Positions 9,928 through 18,355 of a stretch of DNA of 64,000 nucleotides are shown here, in pieces (the stretch's first letter is position 1; each line of letters begins with the position of its first letter). The DNA is from Paroceanicella profunda (lineage in GTDB: Bacteria > Pseudomonadota > Alphaproteobacteria > Rhodobacterales > Rhodobacteraceae). Under the pieces are notes generated by a model. That model was not told the origin of the DNA. It saw only the letters and a program-made list of their open reading frames with translations, and did no database searches. The DNA is taken from NCBI RefSeq assembly GCF_005887635.2, contig NZ_CP040818.1:2634501-2698500 (forward strand), read 5' to 3'. The position numbers and the translations under genes are program-made.

Positions 9928-11373
9928 ATGACCTCCGAGACCGACGGGCCCCCGCGCGGGCCCGCTGACCGCACTCCGCCGGGAGGCCGCGCGCGCGGGG
10001 CCGCTTCCAGTGGTCCGCCGGACACCCCCGCGCGCTGGCCCGCCGACCGTTCCTCGCCCGACAGTTCCGGCGCCATCACCGTGGCCGCACCCGCGAAGCT
10101 GAACCTCGCGCTGCATGTCACTGGCCGGCGCGCCGACGGTTATCACCTGCTGGATTCGCTGGTGGTCTTCCCCCGGCTGGGTGACAGCGTCACCGTCGCC
10201 CCGGCGGAGGAGCTCAGCCTTGTCCTCACCGGCCCCTTCGCGGCCGGGCTCGCGGCGGAGGCCGACAACCTGGTGCTGCGCGCCGCCCGTCTGCTGCAGG
10301 ACATCCGCGACGCGAACCCGTCGTCACCGCCTGGAACCGCCCCTCACATTTCCCCCGGCGCCCGCCCGCAGGGCGCGTCGGGCAGCGCTACGGACATGGC
10401 GCAGGGCGCTGCGGATATGGCACGGGGCGCAGCGCGCGCCGCGGATACGGCGCACGGCGCAGCGGGCAGCGCGGCGGACATGCCGCGGGGCGCGTTGGAC
10501 AGCGCCGCGGACATGGCACGGGGCGCCGTGGACATGGCGCGGGGCGCTGCGGGTATGGCACGGGGCGCAGCGCGCGCCGCGGATACGGCGCACGGCGCAG
10601 CGGGCAGCGCTGCGGATATGACGCGGCGCGCGCGGACCGCTCCCGGTGGCGCCTTTCCTGGCAGGCCCCCGGCGCGGGACGCAGGGCCCGCCGCAGGATC
10701 GGGCCGGAGCGATGCGCCCCGGGCGCCGCTGCACGGGGCTGGCGTGCAGGGCCACGCCACACCGCCGCGCGGCGCGCGCATCACCCTCGAAAAGGCCCTG
10801 CCGGTGGCCTCCGGCATCGGCGGCGGCTCGGCGGATGCTGCCGCCACCCTGCGGGCGCTGTGCCGGCTGTGGCGGATGGACCTCCCGGAAACGGTGCTGG
10901 CAACCGCCGCCCTCGCGCTCGGGGCCGACCTGCCGGTGTGCCTGCTCGGGCGCAGCGCGCGCATGTCCGGCATCGGCGAGGTGCTCACCCCCGCACCGGG
11001 CCTGCCGGAGGTGCACGTGGTGCTGGCGAACCCGGGCGTGGGGGTTTCCACCGGGGCGGTGTTCCGCGGCCTCTCCGGCTTCGGCGAGGGGCTGGAGCCG
11101 TTGCCCGCGCTGGCCGACGCGGCCGCCCTCGCGGCCTGGCTCGCCCGGCAGCGCAACGACCTGGAGCCGCCCGCCCGCGCCCTGTGCCCGCCGATTGCCG
11201 AGACGCTCGACGCCCTTGCCGCCGCGCCCGGGGCGCTGCTGGCGCGCATGTCCGGCTCCGGCGCCACCTGCTTCGCGCTCTTCGCCGGGGCGGAGGCGGC
11301 AGCGCGCGCCGCCGCGGCGCTCTCCGCCGCCCGGCCCGGCTGGTGGGTGCGCGCCGCGCCGGTCACGTCTTGA
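9928..11373 (+). CDS. ispE: 4-diphosphocytidyl-2-C-methyl-D-erythritol kinase with large repeat insertion
   Basis: IspE phosphorylates CDP-methylerythritol in the MEP isoprenoid pathway. Family motifs are complete: [13 protein letters not shown] with [11 protein letters not shown] (about residues 53-75), [12 protein letters not shown] (112-123), the GHMP ATP-binding loop [16 protein letters not shown] (291-306), [10 protein letters not shown], and [12 protein letters not shown] near the end. At 481 residues it is far longer than the roughly 280-300 usual. The excess is an insertion at about residues 132-282, between the helix ending AARLLQ and the strand ITLEK, where E. coli IspE has about a dozen residues. 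It is Ala/Gly/Asp/Arg-rich and repetitive. An N-terminal extension of about 50 residues also precedes the kinase fold; a GTG at 10081 would remove it but lacks a ribosome-binding site. Confidence 0.9.
   Translation: MTSETDGPPRGPADRTPPGGRARGAASSGPPDTPARWPADRSSPDSSGAITVAAPAKLNLALHVTGRRADGYHLLDSLVVFPRLGDSVTVAPAEELSLVLTGPFAAGLAAEADNLVLRAARLLQDIRDANPSSPPGTAPHISPGARPQGASGSATDMAQGAADMARGAARAADTAHGAAGSAADMPRGALDSAADMARGAVDMARGAAGMARGAARAADTAHGAAGSAADMTRRARTAPGGAFPGRPPARDAGPAAGSGRSDAPRAPLHGAGVQGHATPPRGARITLEKALPVASGIGGGSADAAATLRALCRLWRMDLPETVLATAALALGADLPVCLLGRSARMSGIGEVLTPAPGLPEVHVVLANPGVGVSTGAVFRGLSGFGEGLEPLPALADAAALAAWLARQRNDLEPPARALCPPIAETLDALAAAPGALLARMSGSGATCFALFAGAEAAARAAAALSAARPGWWVRAAPVTS
10393..10635 (+). 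repeat. In-frame tandem repeat array inside ispE
   Basis: Nine degenerate units each begin with a D(M/T)A(R/H)GA-type peptide (residues about 156-236), with unit lengths 21, 30, 33, 33, 21, 21, 30, 33 nt and a partial last one, all multiples of three. A higher-order repeat is present: 10411-10482 and 10549-10620 (72 bp each, offset 138 bp) differ at only 3 positions. No stop codon or frameshift occurs across the array. Confidence 0.93.
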
Positions 11374-11457
11374 GGATGGCTTGAATTCCGCGATTGCAGC
11401 GCTGATCTCTCTCAGGCAATGATTGCACCCCCGAACCTACCGCTGCGGAGAGTGTCG

Positions 11458-12285
11458 ATGAAGGCCTCGAGATCATCCGACCCCAAGCTGAGCACCATCG
11501 ACCCGCTCTGGGCGCGCATCCGCCGCGAGGCTGACGAGATCGTCCGCCACGAGCCGCTGATGGCCTCCATGGTGCACGCGGTCATCCTGCACCACACCTC
11601 CTTCGAGGACGCGCTGAGCTACCGGCTCACCCAGAAGCTCGCCTCGCCGGACCTGCGCGAGCTGGTGCTGCGCGACATCATGGACGAGGCGCATGGCGCC
11701 GACCCCTCCCTCGGCGAGGCCGCCCGCGCCGACCTCATGGCGCATTTCGAGCGCGACCCGGCCTGCCACACCACCATCCAGCCGCTGCTCTACCTCAAGG
11801 GCTTCCAGGCCGTGCAAAGCTACCGCATCGCCCACTGGATGTGGGAGCAGGGCCGCAAGGACATGGCCTATTTCATCCAGATGCGCACCTCGGAGATGTT
11901 CGGCGTCGACATCCACCCCGCCGCCCGCATCGGCCGCGGCCTGATGATCGACCACGCGCATTCCATCGTCATCGGCGAAACCGCGGTGGTGGGCGACGAT
12001 GTCTCGATGCTCCACTCCGTCACCCTCGGCGGCACCGGCAAGGAAGACGGCGACCGCCACCCCAAGGTGGGTAACGGCGTGCTGATCGGCGCCGGGGCCG
12101 AGGTGCTGGGCAACATCTCCATCGGCAATTGCAGCCGCATCGCCGCCGGCTCCGTGGTGCTGCGCGACGTGCCGCCCTGCAAGACCGTGGCCGGCGTGCC
12201 GGCGCGCATCGTCGGCGAAGCCGGCTGCTCGCAGCCCGCCTTCACCATGAACCAGATCCTCGGCGAAGCCTTCGGCCTCGACTGA
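11458..12285 (+). CDS. cysE: Serine O-acetyltransferase
   Basis: 275 residues, usual CysE length. It transfers acetyl from acetyl-CoA to L-serine, the first committed step of cysteine synthesis. The N-terminal helical domain (DPLWARIRREADEI, HTTIQPLLYLKGFQ) precedes the left-handed beta-helix built from hexapeptide repeats. The conserved FGVDIHPAARIG, MIDHAHSIVIGETAVVGDDV, SVTLGGTGK and DRHPKVGNGVLIGAGA segments are present. The C-terminal tail is longer than the core and ends GEAFGLD. The ATG at 11458 has GGAG 7 nt upstream and is preferred to an ATG at 11419. It follows ispE by 84 nt on the same strand. Confidence 0.96.
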   Translation: MKASRSSDPKLSTIDPLWARIRREADEIVRHEPLMASMVHAVILHHTSFEDALSYRLTQKLASPDLRELVLRDIMDEAHGADPSLGEAARADLMAHFERDPACHTTIQPLLYLKGFQAVQSYRIAHWMWEQGRKDMAYFIQMRTSEMFGVDIHPAARIGRGLMIDHAHSIVIGETAVVGDDVSMLHSVTLGGTGKEDGDRHPKVGNGVLIGAGAEVLGNISIGNCSRIAAGSVVLRDVPPCKTVAGVPARIVGEAGCSQPAFTMNQILGEAFGLD

Positions 12286-12340
12286 GGTGCCTGCGGCACG
12301 GCCGGACCCGGGTGGTGCGCATGGCTCGCCGTGAGCCCCC

Positions 12341-12370
12341 GCTGCCCCGGGCCTGACCCGGGGCCTCGCA
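12341..12370. repeat. REP-like palindromic repeat, copy 1
   Basis: CCCCGGG (12345-12351), CCTGA, CCCGGGG (12357-12363), embedded in GCTG...CCTCGC flanks. It lies about 60 nt after the cysE stop and could also end cysE transcription. A related element reading as its reverse complement follows near 12410-12431. Confidence 0.7.
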
Positions 12371-12709
12371 CCATCCCGAGCGGGTCCACAGGGGCGGGAC
12401 GCCGGGAGGCCCCGGGGCAGGCCCGGGGCGCCGGGGCGAGGGATGGGGGCCATCCGCCACGTACCCTGCGAGTGAGGCGACAGCCCCGGCGTCGGTGCCC
12501 GTCCCCGAGCCGGACAGGAGGGGGAGATCCGCAACGGATCCGCTCGACACGGCCGGGGTGACCTGCTGCCCCGCCCTGCCATGCGCCGGGTCAGGGTCCT
12601 CAGGTCTCTGCGCCCCCGACGGGTCGTCACGGGGCAGCCCGGGCCGCTCCTGTCTCCGTCCCCGCGCAATGCCCGACGGTTCGTGGCTCCGCTCACCCGC
12701 CCATACCCC

Positions 12710-12739
12710 GCTGTCCCGGGCCCCGACCCGGGACCTCGC
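12710..12739. repeat. REP-like palindromic repeat, copy 2
   Basis: The same flanks as copy 1 (GCTG...CCTCGC) enclose TCCCGGG (12713-12719) and CCCGGGA (12726-12732). Relative to copy 1 the outer stem pair has changed from C-G to T-A, so pairing is kept by a compensating change. Confidence 0.7.
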
Positions 12740-12821
12740 GCCACCAGCCGAACCGGCCGGCCCGCGCGATGCCGGCACGACCGGCACCCCACCACGCCAC
12801 GGTCTCCTCCCGCAAACGCGA

Positions 12822-12849
12822 AGAGCCCGGACCTCACGGCCCGGGCTCT
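12822..12849 (-). terminator. Terminator of the pyruvate dehydrogenase operon
   Basis: A perfect 9-bp stem AGAGCCCGG / CCGGGCTCT encloses a 10-nt loop, 23 nt beyond the pdhC stop. On the minus strand it is followed by TCGCGTTTGCG. It is a good intrinsic-terminator candidate for a GC-rich genome. Confidence 0.65.
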
Positions 12850-12872
12850 CGCATCTCGTCGCTGTCGCCGGT

Positions 12873-14201
12873 TCAGGCGAGCATCGACATCGGGTCTTCC
12901 AGCAGCGGCACGAAGGCCTGCAGGAACTCCGCGCCGAGCGCGCCGTCGATCACCCGGTGGTCGACCGAGAGCGTGACCGACATCACCGTCGCCGGCACGA
13001 TCTGGTCTCCCTCGACCACCGGTTTGCGCAGCCCCGCGCCCACGGCGAGGATCGAGCCATGCGGCGGGTTGATCACGGCGTCGAAGTTCTCGATGCCCAT
13101 CATCCCGAGGTTGGACACCGCGAAGGAGCCGCCCTGGTACTCGGAGGGCGCGAGCTTCTTCTCCCGCGCCCGGGTGGCGAGGTCCTTCATCTCGGCGGAG
13201 ATCGCCGAGAGGGTCTTCTGGTCCGCGTCCTTGATGACGGGCGTGAACAGCCCGCCGGGGATGGCCACGGCCACGGCCACGTCGGAGCGGGCGAACTTCA
13301 GCACCCGGTCACCGGCCCAGACCGCGTTGCAGTCCGGCACCTGCTGGAGCGCGATGGCGGAGGCCTTGATGATGAAGTCGTTCACCGAGAGCTTCACGCC
13401 CCGGCCCTCGAGGCTCTTGTTGAGCTGGGCGCGGAAGGCGAGCAGGGCATCGAGCTTCACCTCGCGGCGGAGGTAGAAATGCGGGATGGTCTGCTTGGCC
13501 TCGGTGAGACGCGCGGCGATGGTGCGCCGCATGCCGTCGAGCTTCACTTCCTCGAAGACGCGGCCCTCGTACATCTTCGCCACGGCCGCGGCATCGGCAG
13601 GCTGGGCCTTCGCGGGGCTCGGGGCCGGGGCGGCAACCGGCGCTGGGGCAGCCGCGGCGGCCTCGGGCTTCGCGCCCGGCTTCGCGGCCTCGACATCGGC
13701 CTTCACGATACGGCCGTGGGGGCCGGAGCCCTTCACGGCCGAGAGGTCGAGCCCCTTCTCCGCCGCGATGCGGCGCGCGAGGGGCGAGGCGAACACCCGG
13801 TCCCCGTCCTTCTCCGGGGCAGGGGGCGCGGAGCCCGCCGCCGCCGGAACGGCCGCTTCCGCCGCCGCCGCGGGGGCAGGCGCCTCCTCGGCCTTCGGTT
13901 CGGGCGCCTTCGCGGGCTTTGCGGCCGCGCCGCCGCCGTCCAGCGCGGAGGCGTCCTCGCCCTCCTCCAGCATCACGGCGATGAGGGCGTTCACCTTCAC
14001 GCCCTCGGTGCCTTCGGGGACGACGATCTTTCCGACGACACCGTCGTCGATGGCCTCGAACTCCATCGTGGCCTTGTCGGTCTCGATCTCGGCGATGACG
14101 TCACCGGAGGAGACACTGTCTCCCTCCTTCACGTTCCATTTCGCCAGCGTGCCTTCCTCCATGGTCGGCGACAGCGCGGGCATCAGGATCTCGATGGGCA
14201 T
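12873..14201 (-). CDS. pdhC: Pyruvate dehydrogenase E2, dihydrolipoyl acetyltransferase
   Basis: 442 residues. E2 transfers the acetyl group from lipoamide to CoA in the pyruvate dehydrogenase complex. A single N-terminal lipoyl domain has the lipoylated lysine in [11 protein letters not shown]. An Ala/Pro/Glu linker (about residues 85-140) leads to the peripheral-subunit-binding domain ([30 protein letters not shown], about 142-180). A second Ala/Pro linker precedes the catalytic domain, which ends with the active-site segment [14 protein letters not shown]. The gene starts 12 bp after pdhB and is last in the pdhA-pdhB-pdhC operon. E3 is not in the window. Confidence 0.97.
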   Translation of the reverse strand: MPIEILMPALSPTMEEGTLAKWNVKEGDSVSSGDVIAEIETDKATMEFEAIDDGVVGKIVVPEGTEGVKVNALIAVMLEEGEDASALDGGGAAAKPAKAPEPKAEEAPAPAAAAEAAVPAAAGSAPPAPEKDGDRVFASPLARRIAAEKGLDLSAVKGSGPHGRIVKADVEAAKPGAKPEAAAAAPAPVAAPAPSPAKAQPADAAAVAKMYEGRVFEEVKLDGMRRTIAARLTEAKQTIPHFYLRREVKLDALLAFRAQLNKSLEGRGVKLSVNDFIIKASAIALQQVPDCNAVWAGDRVLKFARSDVAVAVAIPGGLFTPVIKDADQKTLSAISAEMKDLATRAREKKLAPSEYQGGSFAVSNLGMMGIENFDAVINPPHGSILAVGAGLRKPVVEGDQIVPATVMSVTLSVDHRVIDGALGAEFLQAFVPLLEDPMSMLA

Positions 14202-14213
14202 GTGTGCCTCCCC

Positions 14214-15575
14214 TCAGCGGTAGCAGACCGAATGCGCTGCGGCGACAACCTCGTCGGTGGTCACCAGCGCAAGCTTCTCCAGATTGGCGGCATAGGGCAT
14301 CGGCACGTCCTTGCCGGTGCAGTTGATGACCGGGGCGTCGAGATAGTCGAACGCCTGCCGCATCAGGACGGCGGAGAGATGGTTGCCGATCGAGCAGACC
14401 GGGAACCCCTCTTCCACCGTCACGCAGCGGTTGGTCTTCTTCACGGATTCGACCACCGCTGCGGTGTCCATCGGGCGCAGGCAGCGCAGGTCGATCACCT
14501 CGGCCTCGATGCCGTCCGCGGCAAGGCGCTCGGCGGCCTCCAGCGTGTACTGCATGCCGATGCCGAAGCTCACCAGCGTGATGTCCGAGCCCTTGCGCCG
14601 GATGCGCGCCTTGCCCAGCGGCACGGTGTAATCCTCGATCTCCGGCACGTCGAAGGAGCGCCCGTAGAGGATCTCGTTCTCCAGGAAGATCACCGGGTTC
14701 GGGTCGCGGATCGCGGATTTCAGCAGGCCCTTCGCGTCATCCGCGGAATAGGGCATGCACACCTTCAGGCCGGGGATCTGGGAGTACCAGGCGGCGTAGT
14801 CCTGGCTGTGCTGGGCGCCCACGCGCGCGGCGGCACCGTTCGCGCCGCGGAACACGATCGGGCAGCCCATCTGTCCGCCGGACATGTAGAGCGTCTTGGC
14901 GGCGGAGTTGATGATCTGGTCGATCGCCTGCATGGCGAAGTTGAAGGTCATGTATTCCACGATCGGGCGCAGGCCGGCGAAGGCCGCGCCGGTGGCCACA
15001 CCGGTGAAGCCGTGCTCGGTGATCGGCGTGTCGATCACGCGCCGGGCGCCGAACTCGTCCAGCAGGCCCTGGGAGACCTTGTAGGCACCCTGGTACTCGG
15101 CGACTTCCTCACCCATCAGGAACACGTCGCCGTCGCGGCGCATTTCCTCGGCCATCGCGTCGCGCAGCGCCTCGCGCACGGTCTGCTTCTTGAAGGTGGT
15201 ACCCTCGGGCAGCTCCGATTCTTCCGGAGCGGCGGCGGCGGCGGGTGCCTTCGCGGCTGCCGGCGCCTTCGGGGCCGGAGCCTCGGCGGCAGGCTCGGCA
15301 GGGGCGGCCGGGGCCTCGGCGGTCTCGTCCTCGTCCTCGGACTGGAGCGTGGCGATGGGCGTGTTCACCTTCACGCCCTCGGTGCCCTCGGCGATCAGGA
15401 TCTCGCCGATGACACCCTCGTCCACGGCCTCGAATTCCATCGTGGCCTTGTCGGTCTCGATCTCGGCGATCACGTCGCCCGAGGAGACGGTGTCACCCGC
15501 CTTCACGTTCCATTTGGCCAGCGTGCCCTCTTCCATGGTGGGCGAGAGCGCCGGCATCAGAATCTGGATCGGCAT
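14214..15575 (-). CDS. pdhB: Pyruvate dehydrogenase E1 subunit beta with N-terminal lipoyl domain
   Basis: 453 residues. E1-beta forms the thiamine-diphosphate active site together with E1-alpha. The first about 80 residues are a lipoyl domain with the [11 protein letters not shown] lipoylation site, nearly identical to that of pdhC. An Ala/Pro/Glu linker (about 85-125) follows, and the transketolase-like E1-beta body begins near [17 protein letters not shown], with [17 protein letters not shown] and [16 protein letters not shown]. The lipoyl-E1-beta fusion is normal in many alphaproteobacteria. The ATG at 15575 is confirmed by the lipoyl-domain start [14 protein letters not shown]; an apparent extension upstream is a shadow of pdhA. 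Confidence 0.97.
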   Translation of the reverse strand: MPIQILMPALSPTMEEGTLAKWNVKAGDTVSSGDVIAEIETDKATMEFEAVDEGVIGEILIAEGTEGVKVNTPIATLQSEDEDETAEAPAAPAEPAAEAPAPKAPAAAKAPAAAAAPEESELPEGTTFKKQTVREALRDAMAEEMRRDGDVFLMGEEVAEYQGAYKVSQGLLDEFGARRVIDTPITEHGFTGVATGAAFAGLRPIVEYMTFNFAMQAIDQIINSAAKTLYMSGGQMGCPIVFRGANGAAARVGAQHSQDYAAWYSQIPGLKVCMPYSADDAKGLLKSAIRDPNPVIFLENEILYGRSFDVPEIEDYTVPLGKARIRRKGSDITLVSFGIGMQYTLEAAERLAADGIEAEVIDLRCLRPMDTAAVVESVKKTNRCVTVEEGFPVCSIGNHLSAVLMRQAFDYLDAPVINCTGKDVPMPYAANLEKLALVTTDEVVAAAHSVCYR

Positions 15576-15589
15576 GTTGTGTTTCCCCC

Positions 15590-16579
15590 TCAGGCGTAGA
15601 TGTCGGTCCAGAGTTCGGCTTCCGCCGGCTCCGGGCTTTCCTGGGCGAATTTCGCCGCGTCGTTGACGATGGACTTGATGTCCTTGTCCACGGCCTTGAG
15701 CTCGTCCTCGGTGGCATGGTTGCCCAGCGTCAACAGCTGGCGCACGTGGTCGATCGGGTCGCGCTCCTCGCGCATCTTCTGCACCTCGTCGCGGGTCCGG
15801 TATTTCGCCGGGTCGGACATGGAGTGGCCGCGGTAGCGGTAGGTGTTCATCTCCAGGATGTAGGGGCCCTTGCCGGAGCGGCAGTGCTCCACCGCCTTCA
15901 TGGCCGCCTCGCGCACCGCGAGCACGTCCATGCCGTCCACCGCCTCGCCGGGGATGCCGAAGGCCTCGCCGCGGGTGTAATAGGCGGGGGAGGAGGAGGA
16001 GCGCTTCGAGGAGGTGCCCATCGCATACTGGTTGTTCTCGATCACGAAGATCGCCGGCAGCTTCCACAGCGTGGCCATGTTGAAGGTCTCGTAGACCTGG
16101 CCCTGGTTCGCCGCACCGTCGCCGAAATAGGTGAAGGACACCTTGTCGTCGCCCCGGTACATGTTGGCGAAGGCGAGGCCGGCGCCGATCGGCACCTGCG
16201 CGCCCACGATGCCGTGGCCACCGTAGAAGGCCTTCTCGCGGCTGAACATGTGCATCGAGCCGCCCTTGCCGCGGGAGTATCCGTCCTCGCGGCCGGTGAG
16301 CTCGGCCATCACGCCCTTGGGGTCCATGCCGGTGGCCAGCATGTGGCCGTGGTCGCGGTAGGAGGTGACCACCTGGTCGCCGTCCTTCGCCGCGGCCTGC
16401 AGGCCGACGACGACGGCCTCCTGGCCGATGTAGAGGTGACAGAACCCGCCGATGAGGCCCATCCCGTAAAGCTGGCCGGCCTTCTCTTCGAACCGGCGGA
16501 TCAGGAGCATGTCGCGGTAGTAGGCGAGCAGCTCCTCCTTCGACGCATTGGGCTTCTTCTGCCCTTTGGCTGGCGGCAT
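15590..16579 (-). CDS. pdhA: Pyruvate dehydrogenase E1 subunit alpha
   Basis: 329 residues. E1-alpha carries out thiamine-diphosphate-dependent decarboxylation of pyruvate with E1-beta. Visible motifs are [14 protein letters not shown], the HLYIGQEAV segment, the thiamine-diphosphate motif [12 protein letters not shown] with the downstream [12 protein letters not shown], and the regulatory-loop region [15 protein letters not shown]. It is the first gene of pdhABC and has GGAGG shortly before the ATG. Inverted repeats upstream (16619-16656) may be control sites. pdhB follows after 14 nt. Confidence 0.97.
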   Translation of the reverse strand: MPPAKGQKKPNASKEELLAYYRDMLLIRRFEEKAGQLYGMGLIGGFCHLYIGQEAVVVGLQAAAKDGDQVVTSYRDHGHMLATGMDPKGVMAELTGREDGYSRGKGGSMHMFSREKAFYGGHGIVGAQVPIGAGLAFANMYRGDDKVSFTYFGDGAANQGQVYETFNMATLWKLPAIFVIENNQYAMGTSSKRSSSSPAYYTRGEAFGIPGEAVDGMDVLAVREAAMKAVEHCRSGKGPYILEMNTYRYRGHSMSDPAKYRTRDEVQKMREERDPIDHVRQLLTLGNHATEDELKAVDKDIKSIVNDAAKFAQESPEPAEAELWTDIYA

Positions 16580-16618
16580 GTCGTCCTCCTTCGGTATCGC
16601 GTTTCCCGGTGGTTTAAC

Positions 16619-16656
16619 GTTGAACTATCTCAACACTACCGGCATTTGCAAGCCGG
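16619..16656 (-). promoter_or_regulatory. Two inverted repeats upstream of pdhA
   Basis: In a relatively AT-rich patch 40-77 nt before the pdhA start are GTTGA-6 nt-TCAAC (16619-16634) and CCGGC-8 nt-GCCGG with ATTTGCAA in the spacer (16639-16656). They could be operator or promoter elements; no specific regulator is assigned. Confidence 0.35.
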
Positions 16657-16778
16657 CTCTCGCGCCTTGGGCGGGCAGCATTACGCTTTCCGCTCCGGCA
16701 CGCAAGCCGCGAAACGGGTCAGTATTCCTGCCCTGCAGGCCGCGGGGCGGGCCCGGAAGCCATCAATGTAGGGCGGTG

Positions 16779-17084
16779 TCAGCGGATGACGATCTCGTCG
16801 GGCCGGGCAAAACCCAGCACCTTGCGGGCCTGCTCGTCGAGCAGGTCGAGGTCGAGGAAATCGTCGGAGAGCCTGTGGACCTTGTTCTCGAGCGCGGCGC
16901 GTTCGCGGCGCATGTCCTCGAGGTCATTGGACAGTTCTTCCTCGGTCGCATGCATCTCGATCTGGCGCGTGAGGCCGTATTCGCCCTGCAGGGCGGCGAA
17001 ACTGAAATAGGCGATGGCCGCGAGGATCGCGAAGGAATAGATCGCGCTGCCGATCGCTTTCGGGCCTGGGGTGATGCCTGCCAT
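16779..17084 (-). CDS. Septum formation initiator family (FtsB/DivIC-like) protein
   Basis: 101 residues with one N-terminal transmembrane helix (about residues 12-32, SAIYSFAILAAIAYFSFAAL). A coiled coil follows (about 35-80, ATEEELSNDLEDMRRERAAL and onwards), then a short globular end (EQARKVLGFARPDEIVIR). This is the FtsB/DivIC layout, where the protein bridges divisome components in the periplasm. It lies upstream of pdhA on the same strand with a 199-nt gap. Role in division is inferred from family. Confidence 0.9.
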   Translation of the reverse strand: MAGITPGPKAIGSAIYSFAILAAIAYFSFAALQGEYGLTRQIEMHATEEELSNDLEDMRRERAALENKVHRLSDDFLDLDLLDEQARKVLGFARPDEIVIR

Positions 17085-17257
17085 GCTCTGCCTGTCGTCC
17101 GCCGTCTCTTGCCCCGCGGCGCTGCCTGCGCCGTTGCCGGGTGCTGCCCCCGCTTTTGCGGGTGGTTCAGCGAATCATGCCAGATCATTGGAAGAAAGGA
17201 AATATTCCAATCTCCGGAACCGGGGTGCCCGCGGATCACGTTTCCGGGGGAAACGGA

Positions 17258-17283
17258 AAGGGCGGCCCCGGAAGGCCGCCCTC
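17258..17283 (-). terminator. Intrinsic terminator of fbaB
   Basis: GGGCGGCC (17260-17267) pairs with GGCCGCCC (17274-17281) across a 6-nt loop, 40 nt past the fbaB stop. Reading on, the minus strand gives CTTTCCGTTTCC. Confidence 0.65.
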
Positions 17284-17321
17284 TCGCGCTTGTCCGGCCT
17301 GTGCGCGCGTGGCGCGCCGGG

Positions 17322-18251
17322 TCAGGCCTTGCCCTTGTAGATGTCCACGAGCTTGCCCAGCAGGTCGAGCGCGTCCTCGCGCGAGCGCTGGAAGGAGTTG
17401 CGGCCGATGATCGAGCCGTTGCCGCCGCCGTCGCGGATGGCGCGGGCGTCGTCATAGACCGAGTCCGCGCCCTTGGACGCACCGCCGGAGAACACCACGA
17501 TGCGGCGGCCGGCGAAGGAGGCCTCCATGCAGTGCTTCACCCGGGCGGCCATGGTGGAGACGTCGATGCCCTTCGCCTCGTAGACCTTCTTGGCCTCGCC
17601 CAGCTCCAGGTGGTCGGTGGAGAGCTTGATCTTGATGATATGCGCGCCGAGCAGGGCGGCGATCTGCGCGGCATAGGCGCCGATGTCGATGGCCGTCTCG
17701 CCGTTCTTGGTCAGCGCCTCGCCGCGCGGGTAGGACCAGATCACGGTGGCCACGCCCTTGGCGGCGGCTTCGCGGCGCATCTCGGCGATTTCCTCGAACA
17801 TGCCGAGGCCGGCGCCGGAGCCCGGGTAGATGGTGAAGCCGATGGCCGCGCAGCCGAGCCGCAGCGCGTCGTCGACCGAGGCGGTGATCGCCTGGTCCTT
17901 CGGGGCTTCTTCCGGGATCAGCGAGTTCGCCGAGTTCACCTTCAGGATGGTCGGGATCTGGCCGGCATAGGTGTCGGCGCCGGCCTCCAGCATGCCCAGG
18001 GGCGCCGCATAGGCATTCAGCCCGGCGTCGATGGCGAGCTGGTAGTGGTAGAGCGGGTCGTAGGCAGCAGGGTTCGGGGCGAAGGAGCGGGCCGGGCCGT
18101 GCTCGAAGCCCTGGTCGACCGGCAGAATGATCATCTTGCCGGTGCCGCCCAGCTTGCCGTTCATCAGCATCTGGCAGAGCCTGGCCTTCACGCCGGGCGT
18201 CTCACCTTCGTAATTCGCAAGGATCTTCTGAACGATTCTGGTCGCGCGCAT
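17322..18251 (-). CDS. fbaB: Class I fructose-bisphosphate aldolase (FbaB/DhnA family)
   Basis: 309 residues from the ATG at 18251; a further in-frame ATG at 18308 lies before the GAGG ribosome-binding site and was not used. The enzyme cleaves or forms fructose 1,6-bisphosphate through a lysine Schiff base, in glycolysis and gluconeogenesis. The TIM-barrel motifs of the archaeal-type class I family are visible: KMIILPVDQGFEHGPARSF, AAIGFTIYPGSG, TVIWSYPRGEAL, the strand HIIKIKLSTDHLEL holding the likely catalytic lysine, and the phosphate-binding RRIVVFSGGASKG and GNGSIIGRNSFQR. Confidence 0.93.
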   Translation of the reverse strand: MRATRIVQKILANYEGETPGVKARLCQMLMNGKLGGTGKMIILPVDQGFEHGPARSFAPNPAAYDPLYHYQLAIDAGLNAYAAPLGMLEAGADTYAGQIPTILKVNSANSLIPEEAPKDQAITASVDDALRLGCAAIGFTIYPGSGAGLGMFEEIAEMRREAAAKGVATVIWSYPRGEALTKNGETAIDIGAYAAQIAALLGAHIIKIKLSTDHLELGEAKKVYEAKGIDVSTMAARVKHCMEASFAGRRIVVFSGGASKGADSVYDDARAIRDGGGNGSIIGRNSFQRSREDALDLLGKLVDIYKGKA

Positions 18252-18316
18252 GGGCTGTCCTCGGGTCGTGGAAACGGATGGTGGATTGGGTAACGTGGGT
18301 GTGAGCACCGGTCAAG

Positions 18317-18332
18317 CGGCCCGCGCGGGCCG
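18317..18332 (-). terminator. Palindromic hairpin between the Sel1-like gene and fbaB
   Basis: A 16-bp perfect palindrome (CGGCCCGCGCGGGCCG) lies in the 104-nt gap, 24 nt after the Sel1-like stop. It may end transcription of that gene before fbaB; no T run is seen. Confidence 0.35.
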
Positions 18333-18355
18333 GTTGACGCAGGCGGGGGGGTATT

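Larger units (their letters stand above)
12286..12872. other. Convergent spacer between cysE and pdhC
   Basis: 587 bp between two genes pointing toward each other. It holds two copies of a REP-like palindrome, a degenerate third near 12410-12431, and the pdh operon terminator, all listed or described separately. No gene recognised. Confidence 0.6.

Noticed and set aside
10393..10635. ispE broken by repeats (pseudogene)
   Set aside because: The frame is intact, all kinase motifs are present on both sides, and unit lengths are multiples of three.
12495..15599. 1034-residue plus-strand open frame
   Set aside because: Antisense to pdhB and pdhC; His/Gly/Arg-rich without domains.
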